Origin: Actinomycetes bacterium | GTDB lineage: Bacteria; Actinomycetota; CALGFH01 | Length of the DNA stretch: 10,374 bases | Assembly (NCBI GenBank): GCA_030146615.1 | Contig: JASLBL010000187.1 | Coordinates: 1-10,374, forward strand | Reading direction: 5' to 3' | Part shown: positions 1 to 5,659 of the stretch, piece by piece | How the letters are laid out: the number at the start of each line of letters is the position of its first letter | Position numbering within the stretch: position 1 is the first letter of the stretch | Notes under the pieces: generated by a model | What the model was told of the DNA's origin: nothing | What the model saw: the letters and a program-made list of their open reading frames with translations, nothing else | The model's database searches: none | Translations under genes and position numbers: made by a program

Positions 1-99
1 GAGGGCAACCACGAGCTGCTGGTGCGCAGCCTGGCCGCGGCCGGCGACCGGGCGGCCGCGCTCGGGCAGGCTGCGCACCAGCAGCTCGTGGTTGCCCTC
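1..99. repeat. Perfect 33-bp inverted repeat (foldback) at the window edge
   Basis: Bases 1-33 are the exact reverse complement of bases 67-99, with a 33-base spacer (34-66). The arms may be longer, because the left arm is cut by the window edge. The minus-strand regulator gene reads through 99-67 as EGNHELLVRSL. The plus strand at 1-33 encodes the same eleven residues, and the spacer continues in frame as AAAGDRAAALG, the usual next segment of a BTAD domain. The true gene therefore appears to run 627 to 67 on the minus strand and then 34 to 66 on the plus strand, so the sequence has flipped strand inside the gene. A chimeric read or assembly foldback explains this best; a real inverted duplication is the alternative. 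Confidence 0.9.
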
Positions 100-627
100 C
101 TCCAGCGGGTTGCGGGCCACCGCCCGGGACGCGTAGGCCACCGCCGCCCCGGCCTGCCCCGCCGCCAGCAGCCCAAGGGCCGTCTGGCGCAGCCGGGCCT
201 CGGCCGCGGCCGCGAGCCGGTGGCGCTCGACCACCAGCCACGACTCGAAGGTCGGGCTGGCCAGAACACCGACGCCGTCGAGCAGCTCGCCGTCCAGGTC
301 CAGCAGGCCCCTGGGGTCGGCCGGCTCGCCGGTCAGCGCGTGGACGTCGACCGAGATGCCCTCGCCGAGGGTGGTGGCGACCGGGTCGCCACCGAACAGC
401 CCCGGCTCCCCGAGCGCCCGCCGCAGCTCGGCCAGCGTCCAGCGCAGGGCGCCCAGCGGGTCGTCGGCCTCGCCGAACAGCAGCTCGGCCAGGTGCCGAC
501 GGCTGGGCGGGCGCTCGGCCAGCAGCAGGTAGGCGAGCACGGCCCATGCCTTGCGGCCGCGCGGCGGCTGCGCCGGCTCGCCGTCGCGCTCGATGGCCGG
601 CCGGCCGAGCAGGCGGATCCTCACCAC
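1..627 (-). CDS. SARP/AfsR-family transcriptional regulator (BTAD domain), partial, 3' end disrupted
   Basis: Only 67-627 (187 codons) is trustworthy. The frame stays open to base 1, but the last 22 codons come from the foldback and should be ignored. The protein starts MVRIRLLGRPAIERDG and has an OmpR-like winged-helix DNA-binding domain (about 1-95; GRKAWAVLAYLLLAERPPSRRHLAELLF at about 24-51, WTLAELRRAL at 63-72). A bacterial transcriptional activation domain of helical repeats begins at about 105 (FESWLVVERHRL at 127-138, SRAVARNPLEEGNHELL at 167-183). Family members activate secondary-metabolite or pathway genes, and larger ones carry ATPase and TPR regions. The total length here is unknown. 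The GTG at 627 is chosen because AAGGAG (642-637) lies nine bases upstream; the GTG at 624 is also possible. A GGCGAC/GTCGCC hairpin (643-657) abuts that ribosome site. No biosynthetic cluster is visible nearby. Confidence 0.85.
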   Translation of the reverse strand, partial: MVRIRLLGRPAIERDGEPAQPPRGRKAWAVLAYLLLAERPPSRRHLAELLFGEADDPLGALRWTLAELRRALGEPGLFGGDPVATTLGEGISVDVHALTGEPADPRGLLDLDGELLDGVGVLASPTFESWLVVERHRLAAAAEARLRQTALGLLAAGQAGAAVAYASRAVARNPLEEGNHELLVRSLPERGRPVAGRGQAAHQQLVVAL

Positions 628-688
628 GGCAATCCACTCCTTGGCGACATGGTCGCCCACTCGGCCGGCCGGCCACAACCGGGTTGGC

Positions 689-802
689 TCAGGTCCAGGG
701 CCGGCTGCCCGGGCCGAAGCCTTCCCGCGAGTCGGCGCCGTACCGGCCGGCGAGAATGGCCACGACCACGAGGGCCATGAAGACGGTCATCAAGGTCGGC
801 AT
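689..802 (-). CDS. Small single-span membrane peptide (37 aa)
   Basis: This is a short ORF in the gap between the methyltransferase and the regulator. It begins MPTLMTVFMALVVVAILAGR. Residues 4-18 form one hydrophobic helix, followed by the polar tail RYGADSREGFGPGSRPW. GGGAG lies nine bases upstream of the ATG, at the end of the methyltransferase gene, and the two genes are separated by only 14 bases, which suggests co-transcription. From memory, the RYGADSR pattern just after a hydrophobic helix recurs in tiny actinobacterial hypothetical proteins, and that supports a real gene. The function is unknown. It could be a membrane anchor or a small regulator; the alternative is a chance ORF. Confidence 0.6.
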   Translation of the reverse strand: MPTLMTVFMALVVVAILAGRYGADSREGFGPGSRPWT

Positions 803-816
803 CTCCGGGTGCTCCC

Positions 817-1641
817 TCACCTGCGGATCGCGACCACTTCCACGTACTCCGACGGCATCGCCACCGACGGCCCTGGCTCCTGGTCGTGCTCTGTGGCCAG
901 TGCGGTCAGGTCGGCGAACAGCCGCTCCCGGCCTGCCTCGTCGAGGGCCTCGAAGGCCTTGAGGGTGGGGCCGTAGTTGTCCCGGAAGAACCGCGTGAAG
1001 TCCTCCGGCGACCGGAACCGGAACACGAACTCGCGCCGGGTGATCCGGAGATCGGACACGGCCTCGCCGAGCAGCTCGCGGAGCCGCTCCTCGGTCCCCC
1101 ACTGGCTCGGCGGCCGGACCCCGGCCGGCGGCGGCACGTGCTTGCCGACGGTGCGGAGGATGCCGCCCACGAAGCTGGCCGGCGTCCAGTTGGCCAGCGC
1201 GATCGTCCCGCCCGGCCGGCACACCCGCACCAGCTCGGCCGCGGCCCGCTCCTGGTCCGGCGCGAACATGGCCCCGAGGCAGGACAGGACGGCGTCGAAC
1301 TCCCCGTCGGCATACGGCAGGTCCTCGGCGTCGGCCTCGGCGAACGTCACCTCGAGCCCCTCCGCCGCCGCCCGGGCCCGCCCCCGCTCCAACAGCTCGG
1401 GGACGTAGTCGGTGCCGGTCACCTCACACCCGCAGCGGGCGGCCGCGATGGCGGCGTTGCCGCTCCCGGTGGCGACGTCCAGGACCCGGTCGCCGGCCCG
1501 CAGCCCGGCGGCCTGCACCAGGTCCTCGGCCATGACCGCGATCCTCGCCGCCACCGCCGCATAGTCGCCGCTGGCCCACATCTTCTGCTGCTTCTGCTTG
1601 ACCGCCGCCAGGTCCGGCGGCGAGGTCTGGGTCGTGCTCAT
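817..1641 (-). CDS. Class I SAM-dependent methyltransferase (UbiE/Methyltransf_11 type)
   Basis: This is a 274-residue cytosolic protein of usual family length. Motif I, the SAM-binding glycine loop, is VLDVATGSGNAA at 53-64. The acidic end of strand 2 is VTGTDYV at 74-80. Motif II is AEADAEDLPYADGEFDAVLS at 101-120, and LVRVCRPGGTIAL at 137-149 is the post-motif strand. An N-terminal helical cap (10-45, including the WASGDYAAVAAR stretch) is typical of the UbiE-like group. The C-terminal part (from about 160) is the substrate cap, so the substrate cannot be read from the sequence. The start is fixed by GGGAGGGG five bases before the ATG. It is the first gene of a possible minus-strand unit with the 37-residue peptide and the SARP regulator. 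Confidence 0.88.
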   Translation of the reverse strand: MSTTQTSPPDLAAVKQKQQKMWASGDYAAVAARIAVMAEDLVQAAGLRAGDRVLDVATGSGNAAIAAARCGCEVTGTDYVPELLERGRARAAAEGLEVTFAEADAEDLPYADGEFDAVLSCLGAMFAPDQERAAAELVRVCRPGGTIALANWTPASFVGGILRTVGKHVPPPAGVRPPSQWGTEERLRELLGEAVSDLRITRREFVFRFRSPEDFTRFFRDNYGPTLKAFEALDEAGRERLFADLTALATEHDQEPGPSVAMPSEYVEVVAIRR

Positions 1642-1705
1642 GGGATCCCCTCCCGGGTGGTCCTCGCGCGGGCCGTCCGGCCCGCCACGGGCAGGTTCCG
1701 GCCCA

Positions 1706-1726
1706 CCCGTGTGACGGGCCGTGTGA
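1706..1726. promoter_or_regulatory. Candidate operator: short dyad and direct repeat in a divergent gap
   Basis: In the 186-base gap between the methyltransferase (-) and the TfoX-N gene (+), CCCGT-GTG-ACGGG forms a dyad at 1706-1718. The octamer CCGTGTGA occurs twice, at 1707-1714 and 1719-1726, twelve bases apart (about one helical turn). This geometry fits a dimeric regulator site between divergent genes. No clear -10/-35 pair was found here, so the call is weak. Confidence 0.25.
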
Positions 1727-1827
1727 AGGGGAAATTCGTCCGCGGCGATCGGGACGACCTCGGGCCCTTCGTGGACGATCGGTGGCGGAGCCGCGTGTCA
1801 GGAGCCGGCCTGTGGAAGGATTGCACC

Positions 1828-2157
1828 ATGGCGTACGACGAGGGGCTGGCGACCAGAGTCAGGGACGCGCTCGGCGGGCAGCCGGGGGTGGACGAGAGGA
1901 AGATGTTCGGCGGGCTCGCCTTCCTGGTGCAGGGCAACATGGCCTGCGGCGTGCGGGGCGACGACCTGATGGTTCGGGTCGCCGCCGACACCGCCGACGC
2001 GGTGCTGGCCGAGCCCGGCGCCCGGCCGGCCGACATGGCCGGCCGGCCGATGAAGGGCTGGCTGCTGGTCGGGCCCGACGGCCACGCCGAGGACGACGAC
2101 CTGCGCCGCTGGGTCGGCCGGGGCGTCGCCTACGCCACCTCGCTGCCACCCAAGTGA
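1828..2157 (+). CDS. TfoX N-terminal domain protein
   Basis: The 109-residue protein matches the stand-alone TfoX-N family (COG3070). MAYDEGLATRVRDAL is the first helix, ERKMFGGLAFLVQGNMACGV (23-42) is the diagnostic core, DDLMVRVA follows at 45-52, and RPMKGWLLV (73-81) precedes the last helix. The name comes from the competence regulator TfoX/Sxy, but single-domain actinobacterial members have no proven role in competence. The start is the ATG at 1828 with AAGGA seven bases upstream. The same frame is open far upstream, but that part is only the antisense shadow of the methyltransferase. The gene converges with the DUF1801 gene, with 13 bases between the stop codons. Regulation is unknown. 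Confidence 0.88.
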   Translation: MAYDEGLATRVRDALGGQPGVDERKMFGGLAFLVQGNMACGVRGDDLMVRVAADTADAVLAEPGARPADMAGRPMKGWLLVGPDGHAEDDDLRRWVGRGVAYATSLPPK

Positions 2158-2170
2158 CGCGACTCGAGGC

Positions 2171-2542
2171 TCAGCCCGCCGCCGGCGAGCCCGCCTTCCA
2201 GTCGCACCAGGCGCGGATGACCGCCTCCAGGTCGGCCCGGCCCGCCTCGAGCTGGTCCAGGTCGCTGAAGCGCATGGTCCGGGCCAGCCGGCCGTCGCCC
2301 TCCAGGCGGGGATGCGTGCCAGGGATCTCGGCGCCCCGGTGGAACATGAGGCTGACGACGTGCTTGGACGGGTTGAAGCTGACGATGTTGCCCTGGTAGG
2401 CGAAGGTGGGCGTCTTCCACTTGATCGACTCGGTGACCCGGCCGTCGGCCCCGAGGATGATGTCCCGGGCCCGCCGCATCGCCGTGTCCAGGGGGTGGTC
2501 GGCCTGGTCGAACCAGCGGTCGACCTCGGGGTTCCGGTTCAT
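2171..2542 (-). CDS. DUF1801 domain protein
   Basis: With the start at 2542 the protein has 123 residues. It resembles DUF1801 (YdhG-like, with a frataxin-like fold): helix VDRWFDQADHPLDTAMRRAR, then ESIKWKTPTFAYQGNIVSF (38-56) with the characteristic KW-K-P-F pattern, then HVVSLMFHRGAEI (61-73) and a C-terminal helix ending in W-DWK. The biochemical role of the family is unknown. The ATG at 2542 has GAGG just upstream and begins at the domain. An in-frame ATG at 2632 would add a 30-residue Pro/Arg-rich tail that looks non-coding, although it lies only a few bases from the predicted transcription start. The gene is divergent from the ArsR-AHSA1 operon, so shared control is likely. Confidence 0.82.
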   Translation of the reverse strand: MNRNPEVDRWFDQADHPLDTAMRRARDIILGADGRVTESIKWKTPTFAYQGNIVSFNPSKHVVSLMFHRGAEIPGTHPRLEGDGRLARTMRFSDLDQLEAGRADLEAVIRAWCDWKAGSPAAG

Positions 2543-2635
2543 GCCGGCCTCAGGGCCAGGCGAAGGCGGCGAAGCTGGGTCGAGCTCACGGGGCCTCCCT
2601 GGATCGGACCTTCGGCTGCCGGGCCGTTGCATGCG

Positions 2636-2644
2636 AAGAATCTT
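2636..2644. promoter_or_regulatory. Candidate ArsR operator (AAGA-A-TCTT dyad)
   Basis: A perfect 4+1+4 dyad sits at the edge of the minus-strand -10 box. It is flanked by the half-symmetric GCAT (2629-2632) and ATGC (2647-2650), and all of it lies in the only AT-rich patch of this region. ArsR-family repressors usually bind AT-rich dyads in their own promoters. A protein bound here would block DUF1801 transcription and probably its own operon. This is inferred from position and symmetry only. Confidence 0.35.
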
Positions 2645-2669
2645 ATATGCGATTACTCTAAGGTGTCAC
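2642..2669 (-). promoter_or_regulatory. Sigma70-like promoter of the DUF1801 gene
   Basis: On the minus strand GTGACA (2669-2664) and TATAAG (2647-2642) are separated by 16 bases. Each matches the vegetative consensus at five of six positions, which stands out in DNA this GC-rich. The predicted transcript starts near 2635. The -35 box overlaps the ribosome-binding region of the divergent ArsR gene, so the two transcription units are packed against each other. Confidence 0.5.
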
Positions 2670-2670
2670 G

Positions 2671-2985
2671 ATGCAGGAGGCAATCGACGCCATCGCCCAC
2701 CCCGGACGCCGGGCGCTGCTCCGGCTGGTGCTGGACCGGGAGCTGCCCGTCGGCGAGCTCGCCGCCCGAACCGGGCTGACCCAGCCGGCGGCCAGCCAGC
2801 ACCTCAAGGTCCTGCGGGACGCGGGCCTGGTCCGGGGTCGGGTGGACGGGCGGCGGCGCCTCTACCGGGTGGACGTCGAGGGGCTCGAGCGGCTGCGCCG
2901 GGAGCTGGACGCCTACTGGGAGCCGGCGTTGCTCACGCTCAAGGACGCCGCCGAGACCGGCGACCGGCCAGGCGGCCGGCCATGA
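2671..2985 (+). CDS. ArsR-family winged-helix transcriptional repressor
   Basis: The 104-residue protein has the compact ArsR fold. AIDAIAHPGRRALLRLV is helix 1-2, ELPVGELAARTGLTQPAASQHLKVLRDAGLV (24-54) is the helix-turn-helix, and GRRRLYRVD (60-68) is the wing. There are no cysteines, so the ELCVCDL-type metal site is absent and this is not a classical metal sensor. It belongs to the group commonly paired with AHSA1/SRPBCC genes. AAGGTG lies five bases before the ATG. Its stop overlaps the start of the next gene (ATGA), indicating translational coupling. It probably represses its own operon and perhaps the divergent DUF1801 gene. Confidence 0.92.
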   Translation: MQEAIDAIAHPGRRALLRLVLDRELPVGELAARTGLTQPAASQHLKVLRDAGLVRGRVDGRRRLYRVDVEGLERLRRELDAYWEPALLTLKDAAETGDRPGGRP

Positions 2986-3386
2986 GGCTCGCGTCCTACG
3001 AGGTCACGATCGCGGCCCCGGCCGAGGTGGTCTGGGCGCACCTCACCACGGCCGAGGGGCTCATGCGCTGGGTCGGCCCGGCCGCCACCGCCGACCCCGC
3101 GCCCGGCGGAGTCCTGCGCTGGTCGCACCCGAACGGGGCCACCGTCGTCGGCCGGTTCGTGGAGCTCGTCCCCCACCGGCGGGTCGTCTTCACCTACGGC
3201 TGGGAGGACGGCCGGATGGGCGTGCCGCCCGGGAGCACGACCGTCGAGATCGACCTCGTCGAGCGAGACGGCGCGACCACCCTCCGGCTGGTCCACCACG
3301 GCCTGCCCCCCGAGGTCGTGCCCGACCACGAGCACGGCTGGGCCTACTTCCTGGGCGAGCTGCGGGCCACCCTGACCGCCGGCTGA
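2982..3386 (+). CDS. AHSA1/SRPBCC-family protein
   Basis: The 134-residue single-domain protein is typical of the Activator-of-Hsp90-ATPase-like (AHSA1) branch of the START/Bet v 1 fold. It begins SYEVTIAAPAEVVWAHLTTAEGLMRWVG (5-32). It continues with GGVLRWSHPNGATVVGRFVELVPHRRVVFTYGW (42-74), STTVEIDLVERDGATTLRLVHHGLP (85-109) and HGWAYFLGELRATL (118-131). Members have a hydrophobic ligand cavity. The ligand here is unknown, and a direct Hsp90 role in bacteria is not established. It overlaps the ArsR gene by four bases (ATGA), so the two are one operon, and the ArsR protein probably controls its level. Confidence 0.9.
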   Translation: MRLASYEVTIAAPAEVVWAHLTTAEGLMRWVGPAATADPAPGGVLRWSHPNGATVVGRFVELVPHRRVVFTYGWEDGRMGVPPGSTTVEIDLVERDGATTLRLVHHGLPPEVVPDHEHGWAYFLGELRATLTAG

Positions 3387-3561
3387 GCCAGGCATGCCCG
3401 CGGGGGCAGCGGCGCTCCGCGACGCGGACCTTGCCTGGCAAGGCAGACCCCCGCCGACTGCCCCCGACAAGCGAGCCCCGCCGGGAACCGTCTTGTTAGG
3501 GGGAGCCCCTGGCGGGGGTCTGGGCCAGGGACATCCCCCTTTGTAGACGGGCTGTCCCTGG
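3387..3561. ncRNA. Structured gene-free element: three inverted-repeat stems (possible terminator cluster, RNA or palindromic repeat)
   Basis: The gap between the AHSA1 gene (+) and the hydrolase (-) holds three stem systems. Stem A is GCCAGGCA/TGCCTGGC (3387-3394/3432-3439), enclosing a TGCCC/GGGCA hairpin at 3395-3408. Stem B is CAGACCCCCGCC/GGCGGGGGTCTG (3444-3455/3511-3522, 12 perfect pairs). It encloses a second stem at 3461-3471/3492-3502 (11 positions with one mismatch and one G-T wobble) and an apical CCC/GGG hairpin. Stem C is CCAGGGACA/TGTCCCTGG (3525-3533/3553-3561). Bidirectional termination between convergent genes is the simplest role. The nesting also fits a small RNA or a degenerate mobile palindrome. 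No convincing ORF was found here. Confidence 0.45.
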
Positions 3562-3596
3562 TCAGCGGAAGGTGGGTACCCCGACCTCCCGGTCGC

Positions 3597-4556
3597 TCAA
3601 ACCCTGCCCGCGAGGGTGGGCCGAGCAGGGGTGGCGGGCTCGGTGAGAAAGTCGGTGACCACCTGCCCGAACCGCTCGGGGTGCTCCCAGTAGAGCAGGT
3701 GGCCAGCCCCGTCGAAGAGCTCCACCCGGGCGTTCGGGAGCAGGCCGGCCAGCACCCTGGCGTTGCCCGGCTCGACCACCTGGTCGGCGGTGCCCTGCAC
3801 GACCAGGGTGGGCTGGGTGATCCGGCGTTGCCGGCCGAGCGGGTTGAACAGCATCCCGGCGGCGTTCTGGGCTCGCCAGGCCTGCTCGGACTGGGGATGG
3901 GCACGCTTGGCGGCCGCCAGGCGCTCGGCCACCTCGGGCCGCCGGCGCAGGGTCGTGGGCCCGAGGGTCCGGCCGACGAACTGCTCCAGCCTGGCCTTGT
4001 CGGTCAGGAACGGCGCCGTCGCGAGCAGGTAGCCGGTCCCGAACGGCATCGGCCGGCTGCGGTGCCCGCCTGGGAGGGTGGCCACCAGCACCAGCTTGTC
4101 GACCCGCTCCGGGTGGGCGAGGGCCAGCTCCTGGGCGATCATGCCGCCGAGGCTGGTGCCGAGGATGCTGGCCTTCCGGATCCCGGCGTGGTCCAGGACC
4201 GCGACCACGTCCTCGGCCAGGGTGGGGGTCGAGGCCTGCCCACGCGGCGCGTCGGAGGCGCCGATGCCGCGGTTGTCGATGGTGATGACCTGGAAGCGGC
4301 GGGCCAGCCGGTCAGCCACCGGCTCCCAGCCCCAGCGACCGATCCCGACACCCTGGATCAGCACCAGCGGCGCACCCCGGCCGCGGACGTCGTAGGCGAT
4401 GGCCACCGGGCCGTTGCGGGCGAAGCGGGTCGGCGACCGCCGGGACGCCGTCGGCTTGACCCAGCGCATGGGGACGGCGCTGCCGGCACGCCGGATCGTG
4501 CGGCCGAGCTGCCGAAGCGCCGACCGCAGGGCGCCGGCCGGCAGGAGACGCCTCAT
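3597..4556 (-). CDS. Alpha/beta hydrolase
   Basis: The protein has 319 residues with the start at 4556. It shows the full alpha/beta-hydrolase signature: APLVLIQGVGIGRWGWEPV (62-80, oxyanion region, QG in place of the usual HG), FQVITIDNRGIGASD (88-102), the nucleophile elbow GTSLGG with Ser135, the acid Asp258 in VVQGTADQVV, and His286 in FDGAGHLLYWEHP. A helical cap lies at about 165-245. The fold covers esterases, haloperoxidase-like enzymes and lactonases, and the substrate cannot be told. The first 45 residues are Arg-rich and non-conserved, with no clear signal peptide; the ATG for residue 30 is an alternative start. AGGA lies eight bases before the chosen ATG, and a promoter lies just upstream, so in-frame codons beyond 4556 are not likely to be translated. 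Confidence 0.9.
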   Translation of the reverse strand: MRRLLPAGALRSALRQLGRTIRRAGSAVPMRWVKPTASRRSPTRFARNGPVAIAYDVRGRGAPLVLIQGVGIGRWGWEPVADRLARRFQVITIDNRGIGASDAPRGQASTPTLAEDVVAVLDHAGIRKASILGTSLGGMIAQELALAHPERVDKLVLVATLPGGHRSRPMPFGTGYLLATAPFLTDKARLEQFVGRTLGPTTLRRRPEVAERLAAAKRAHPQSEQAWRAQNAAGMLFNPLGRQRRITQPTLVVQGTADQVVEPGNARVLAGLLPNARVELFDGAGHLLYWEHPERFGQVVTDFLTEPATPARPTLAGRV

Positions 4557-4587
4557 TCCTAGGTTCCTGTCGAAGTCCAAGCTGCGT

Positions 4588-4617
4588 AGTATAGTTTGCA
4601 ACCGTCTGTCACGGCAA
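4588..4617 (-). promoter_or_regulatory. Sigma70-like promoter of the alpha/beta hydrolase gene
   Basis: On the minus strand TTGCCG (4617-4612) is followed after 18 bases by TATACT (4593-4588), which differs from the -10 consensus at one position. This predicts a start near 4581 and a leader of about 25 bases ending in an AGGA ribosome site. A GTTTGCAAC-like symmetric core lies between the boxes. The promoter shows that the hydrolase is transcribed separately from the HAD gene upstream. Confidence 0.5.
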
Positions 4618-4709
4618 GCGCGGCCCCCGATCGGCCCGGACCTGCACCGGGAGCAGGTCAGCGACGTCGTCCTGGCCCCCGGCCCTGGTCGTCGCCGCTC
4701 CACCGCCCC

Positions 4710-4725
4710 GCCGCCGGCCGGCGGC
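4710..4725 (-). terminator. 16-bp perfect GC palindrome after the HAD gene
   Basis: GCCGCCGGCCGGCGGC lies five bases past the stop of the HAD phosphatase. It could fold as a stem and act as a terminator, but it has no U tract and such GC palindromes arise easily in DNA of this composition. Confidence 0.2.
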
Positions 4726-4730
4726 TCCGC

Positions 4731-5555
4731 CTAGGCGCCGGGGCCGACCAGGCGGTCGAGGGCGGCGGCGGCACCGTCGTCGTCGTTGGAGCCGGTGACG
4801 AAGGCCGCCACCTGCTTGAGGGCCGGCTTGGCGTTGCCCATGGCGATCGGCAGGCCAACCGCGCCCAGCAGGCCAAGGTCGTTCTGCCCGTCCCCGACGG
4901 CGGCGGTCTCGGCCAGCGGGATGCCGAGCCGGGCGGCCAGGACGGTCATGGCCCTGGCCTTGTCGACCCCGGCCCGGGTGACCTCCAGGTAGTTGTCGTG
5001 CGAGAAGTGCCCGGCGCAGGCGGCCGGCAGCCGCCCGGCCAGCACACCCAGGGCCGGCACCAGGTCGGGGCGCCCGGCGATCAGCATCAGCTTGTGCGGG
5101 GCGTGGCCGCCGGCCAGCGGCTCGGCGACCACGAACCTGTCGCGCACGATCCCGGCCTCCCGGCGCATGGCCGCGTCGTCGGCCAGCGCGAACCAGGCCG
5201 GCCCGGCGAACCAGCTGGCACTGAGCCCGGCGGCGGCCGCCTCGGCCAGCACCGCCCTGGCCGCCTCGGGCGGCATCGGCTCGTCCACCAGCGGCGCGCC
5301 GGCCAGCGCGCCCGTCCGGTCGAGCCGGCCGACCAGCGCCCCCTGGAAGACGACCGCCCAGGCGTCCAGGCCGAGCCGGCCGACCAGCCAGCGCAGCCCG
5401 CCCGGCCCCCGGGAGGTGGCCAGGCACACCTCCAGCCCCCGTTCTCTGGCCCGCCCGACCGCCGCCACGGTCGGCTCGGTCAGCCGGGCGTCGCTGGTCA
5501 GCAGCGTGCCGTCCACGTCGAGCACGACCAGCCGGACCCGCGACCCCTCGCCCAC
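4731..5555 (-). CDS. Cof-type HAD-superfamily phosphatase
   Basis: With the GTG start at 5555 the protein has 274 residues, the usual length for the Cof/YbjI (HAD-IIB) family. All four HAD motifs are present: VVLDVDGTLLT (10-20; nucleophile Asp13, acid/base Asp15), CLATSRG (44-50, motif II Thr/Ser), Lys199 in GVDKARAM, and GDGQNDLGLL (221-230; Asp222 and Asp226 for Mg). A C2B cap lies between about 80 and 195. The likely activity is dephosphorylation of sugar phosphates or cofactor intermediates in the cytosol; the substrate is unknown. An in-frame ATG at 5639 would add 28 residues of non-family sequence and has no ribosome site. The GTG also has only a weak one, so the start is uncertain. 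It is divergent from the membrane-SRPBCC gene. Confidence 0.88.
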   Translation of the reverse strand: MGEGSRVRLVVLDVDGTLLTSDARLTEPTVAAVGRARERGLEVCLATSRGPGGLRWLVGRLGLDAWAVVFQGALVGRLDRTGALAGAPLVDEPMPPEAARAVLAEAAAAGLSASWFAGPAWFALADDAAMRREAGIVRDRFVVAEPLAGGHAPHKLMLIAGRPDLVPALGVLAGRLPAACAGHFSHDNYLEVTRAGVDKARAMTVLAARLGIPLAETAAVGDGQNDLGLLGAVGLPIAMGNAKPALKQVAAFVTGSNDDDGAAAALDRLVGPGA

Positions 5556-5659
5556 GGCCGCGATGATCCCACGACCGTGCTTGTCGGCGAGGTGCCGTGG
5601 TAGCCGACCCGACGACGTTCCCGATGTGGAGGTGCGCATTGCAGGACAGGAGGAAGGGC

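Noticed and set aside
22..780. Long plus-strand open frame near the left edge
   Set aside because: It is antisense to the SARP regulator and its neighbour. Only its first ~15 codons (up to base 66) look protein-like, and those are the foldback copy of the regulator itself.
1..1641. Part of an antibiotic biosynthetic cluster because of the SARP regulator
   Set aside because: Apart from one generic methyltransferase, no synthase, tailoring or export gene is present in the window.
886..1827. Upstream extension of the TfoX-N frame to 423 codons
   Set aside because: The extension is antisense to the methyltransferase and shows no domain. A good ribosome site and the domain start are both at 1828.
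3387..3561. An insertion sequence or CRISPR array in the repeat-rich gap
   Set aside because: There is no transposase frame, no target-site duplication that I could see, and no regularly spaced direct repeats. The repeats are inverted and of different sequence.
2996..3904. Several minus-strand open frames opposite the AHSA1 gene and crossing the structured gap
   Set aside because: There are no recognisable domains or ribosome sites, and the Pro/Arg-rich composition is typical of antisense frames in GC-rich DNA.
4557..4703. 49-residue N-terminal extension of the alpha/beta hydrolase
   Set aside because: It spans the predicted promoter and leader of the gene, is compositionally unlike the rest of the protein, and has no ribosome site.
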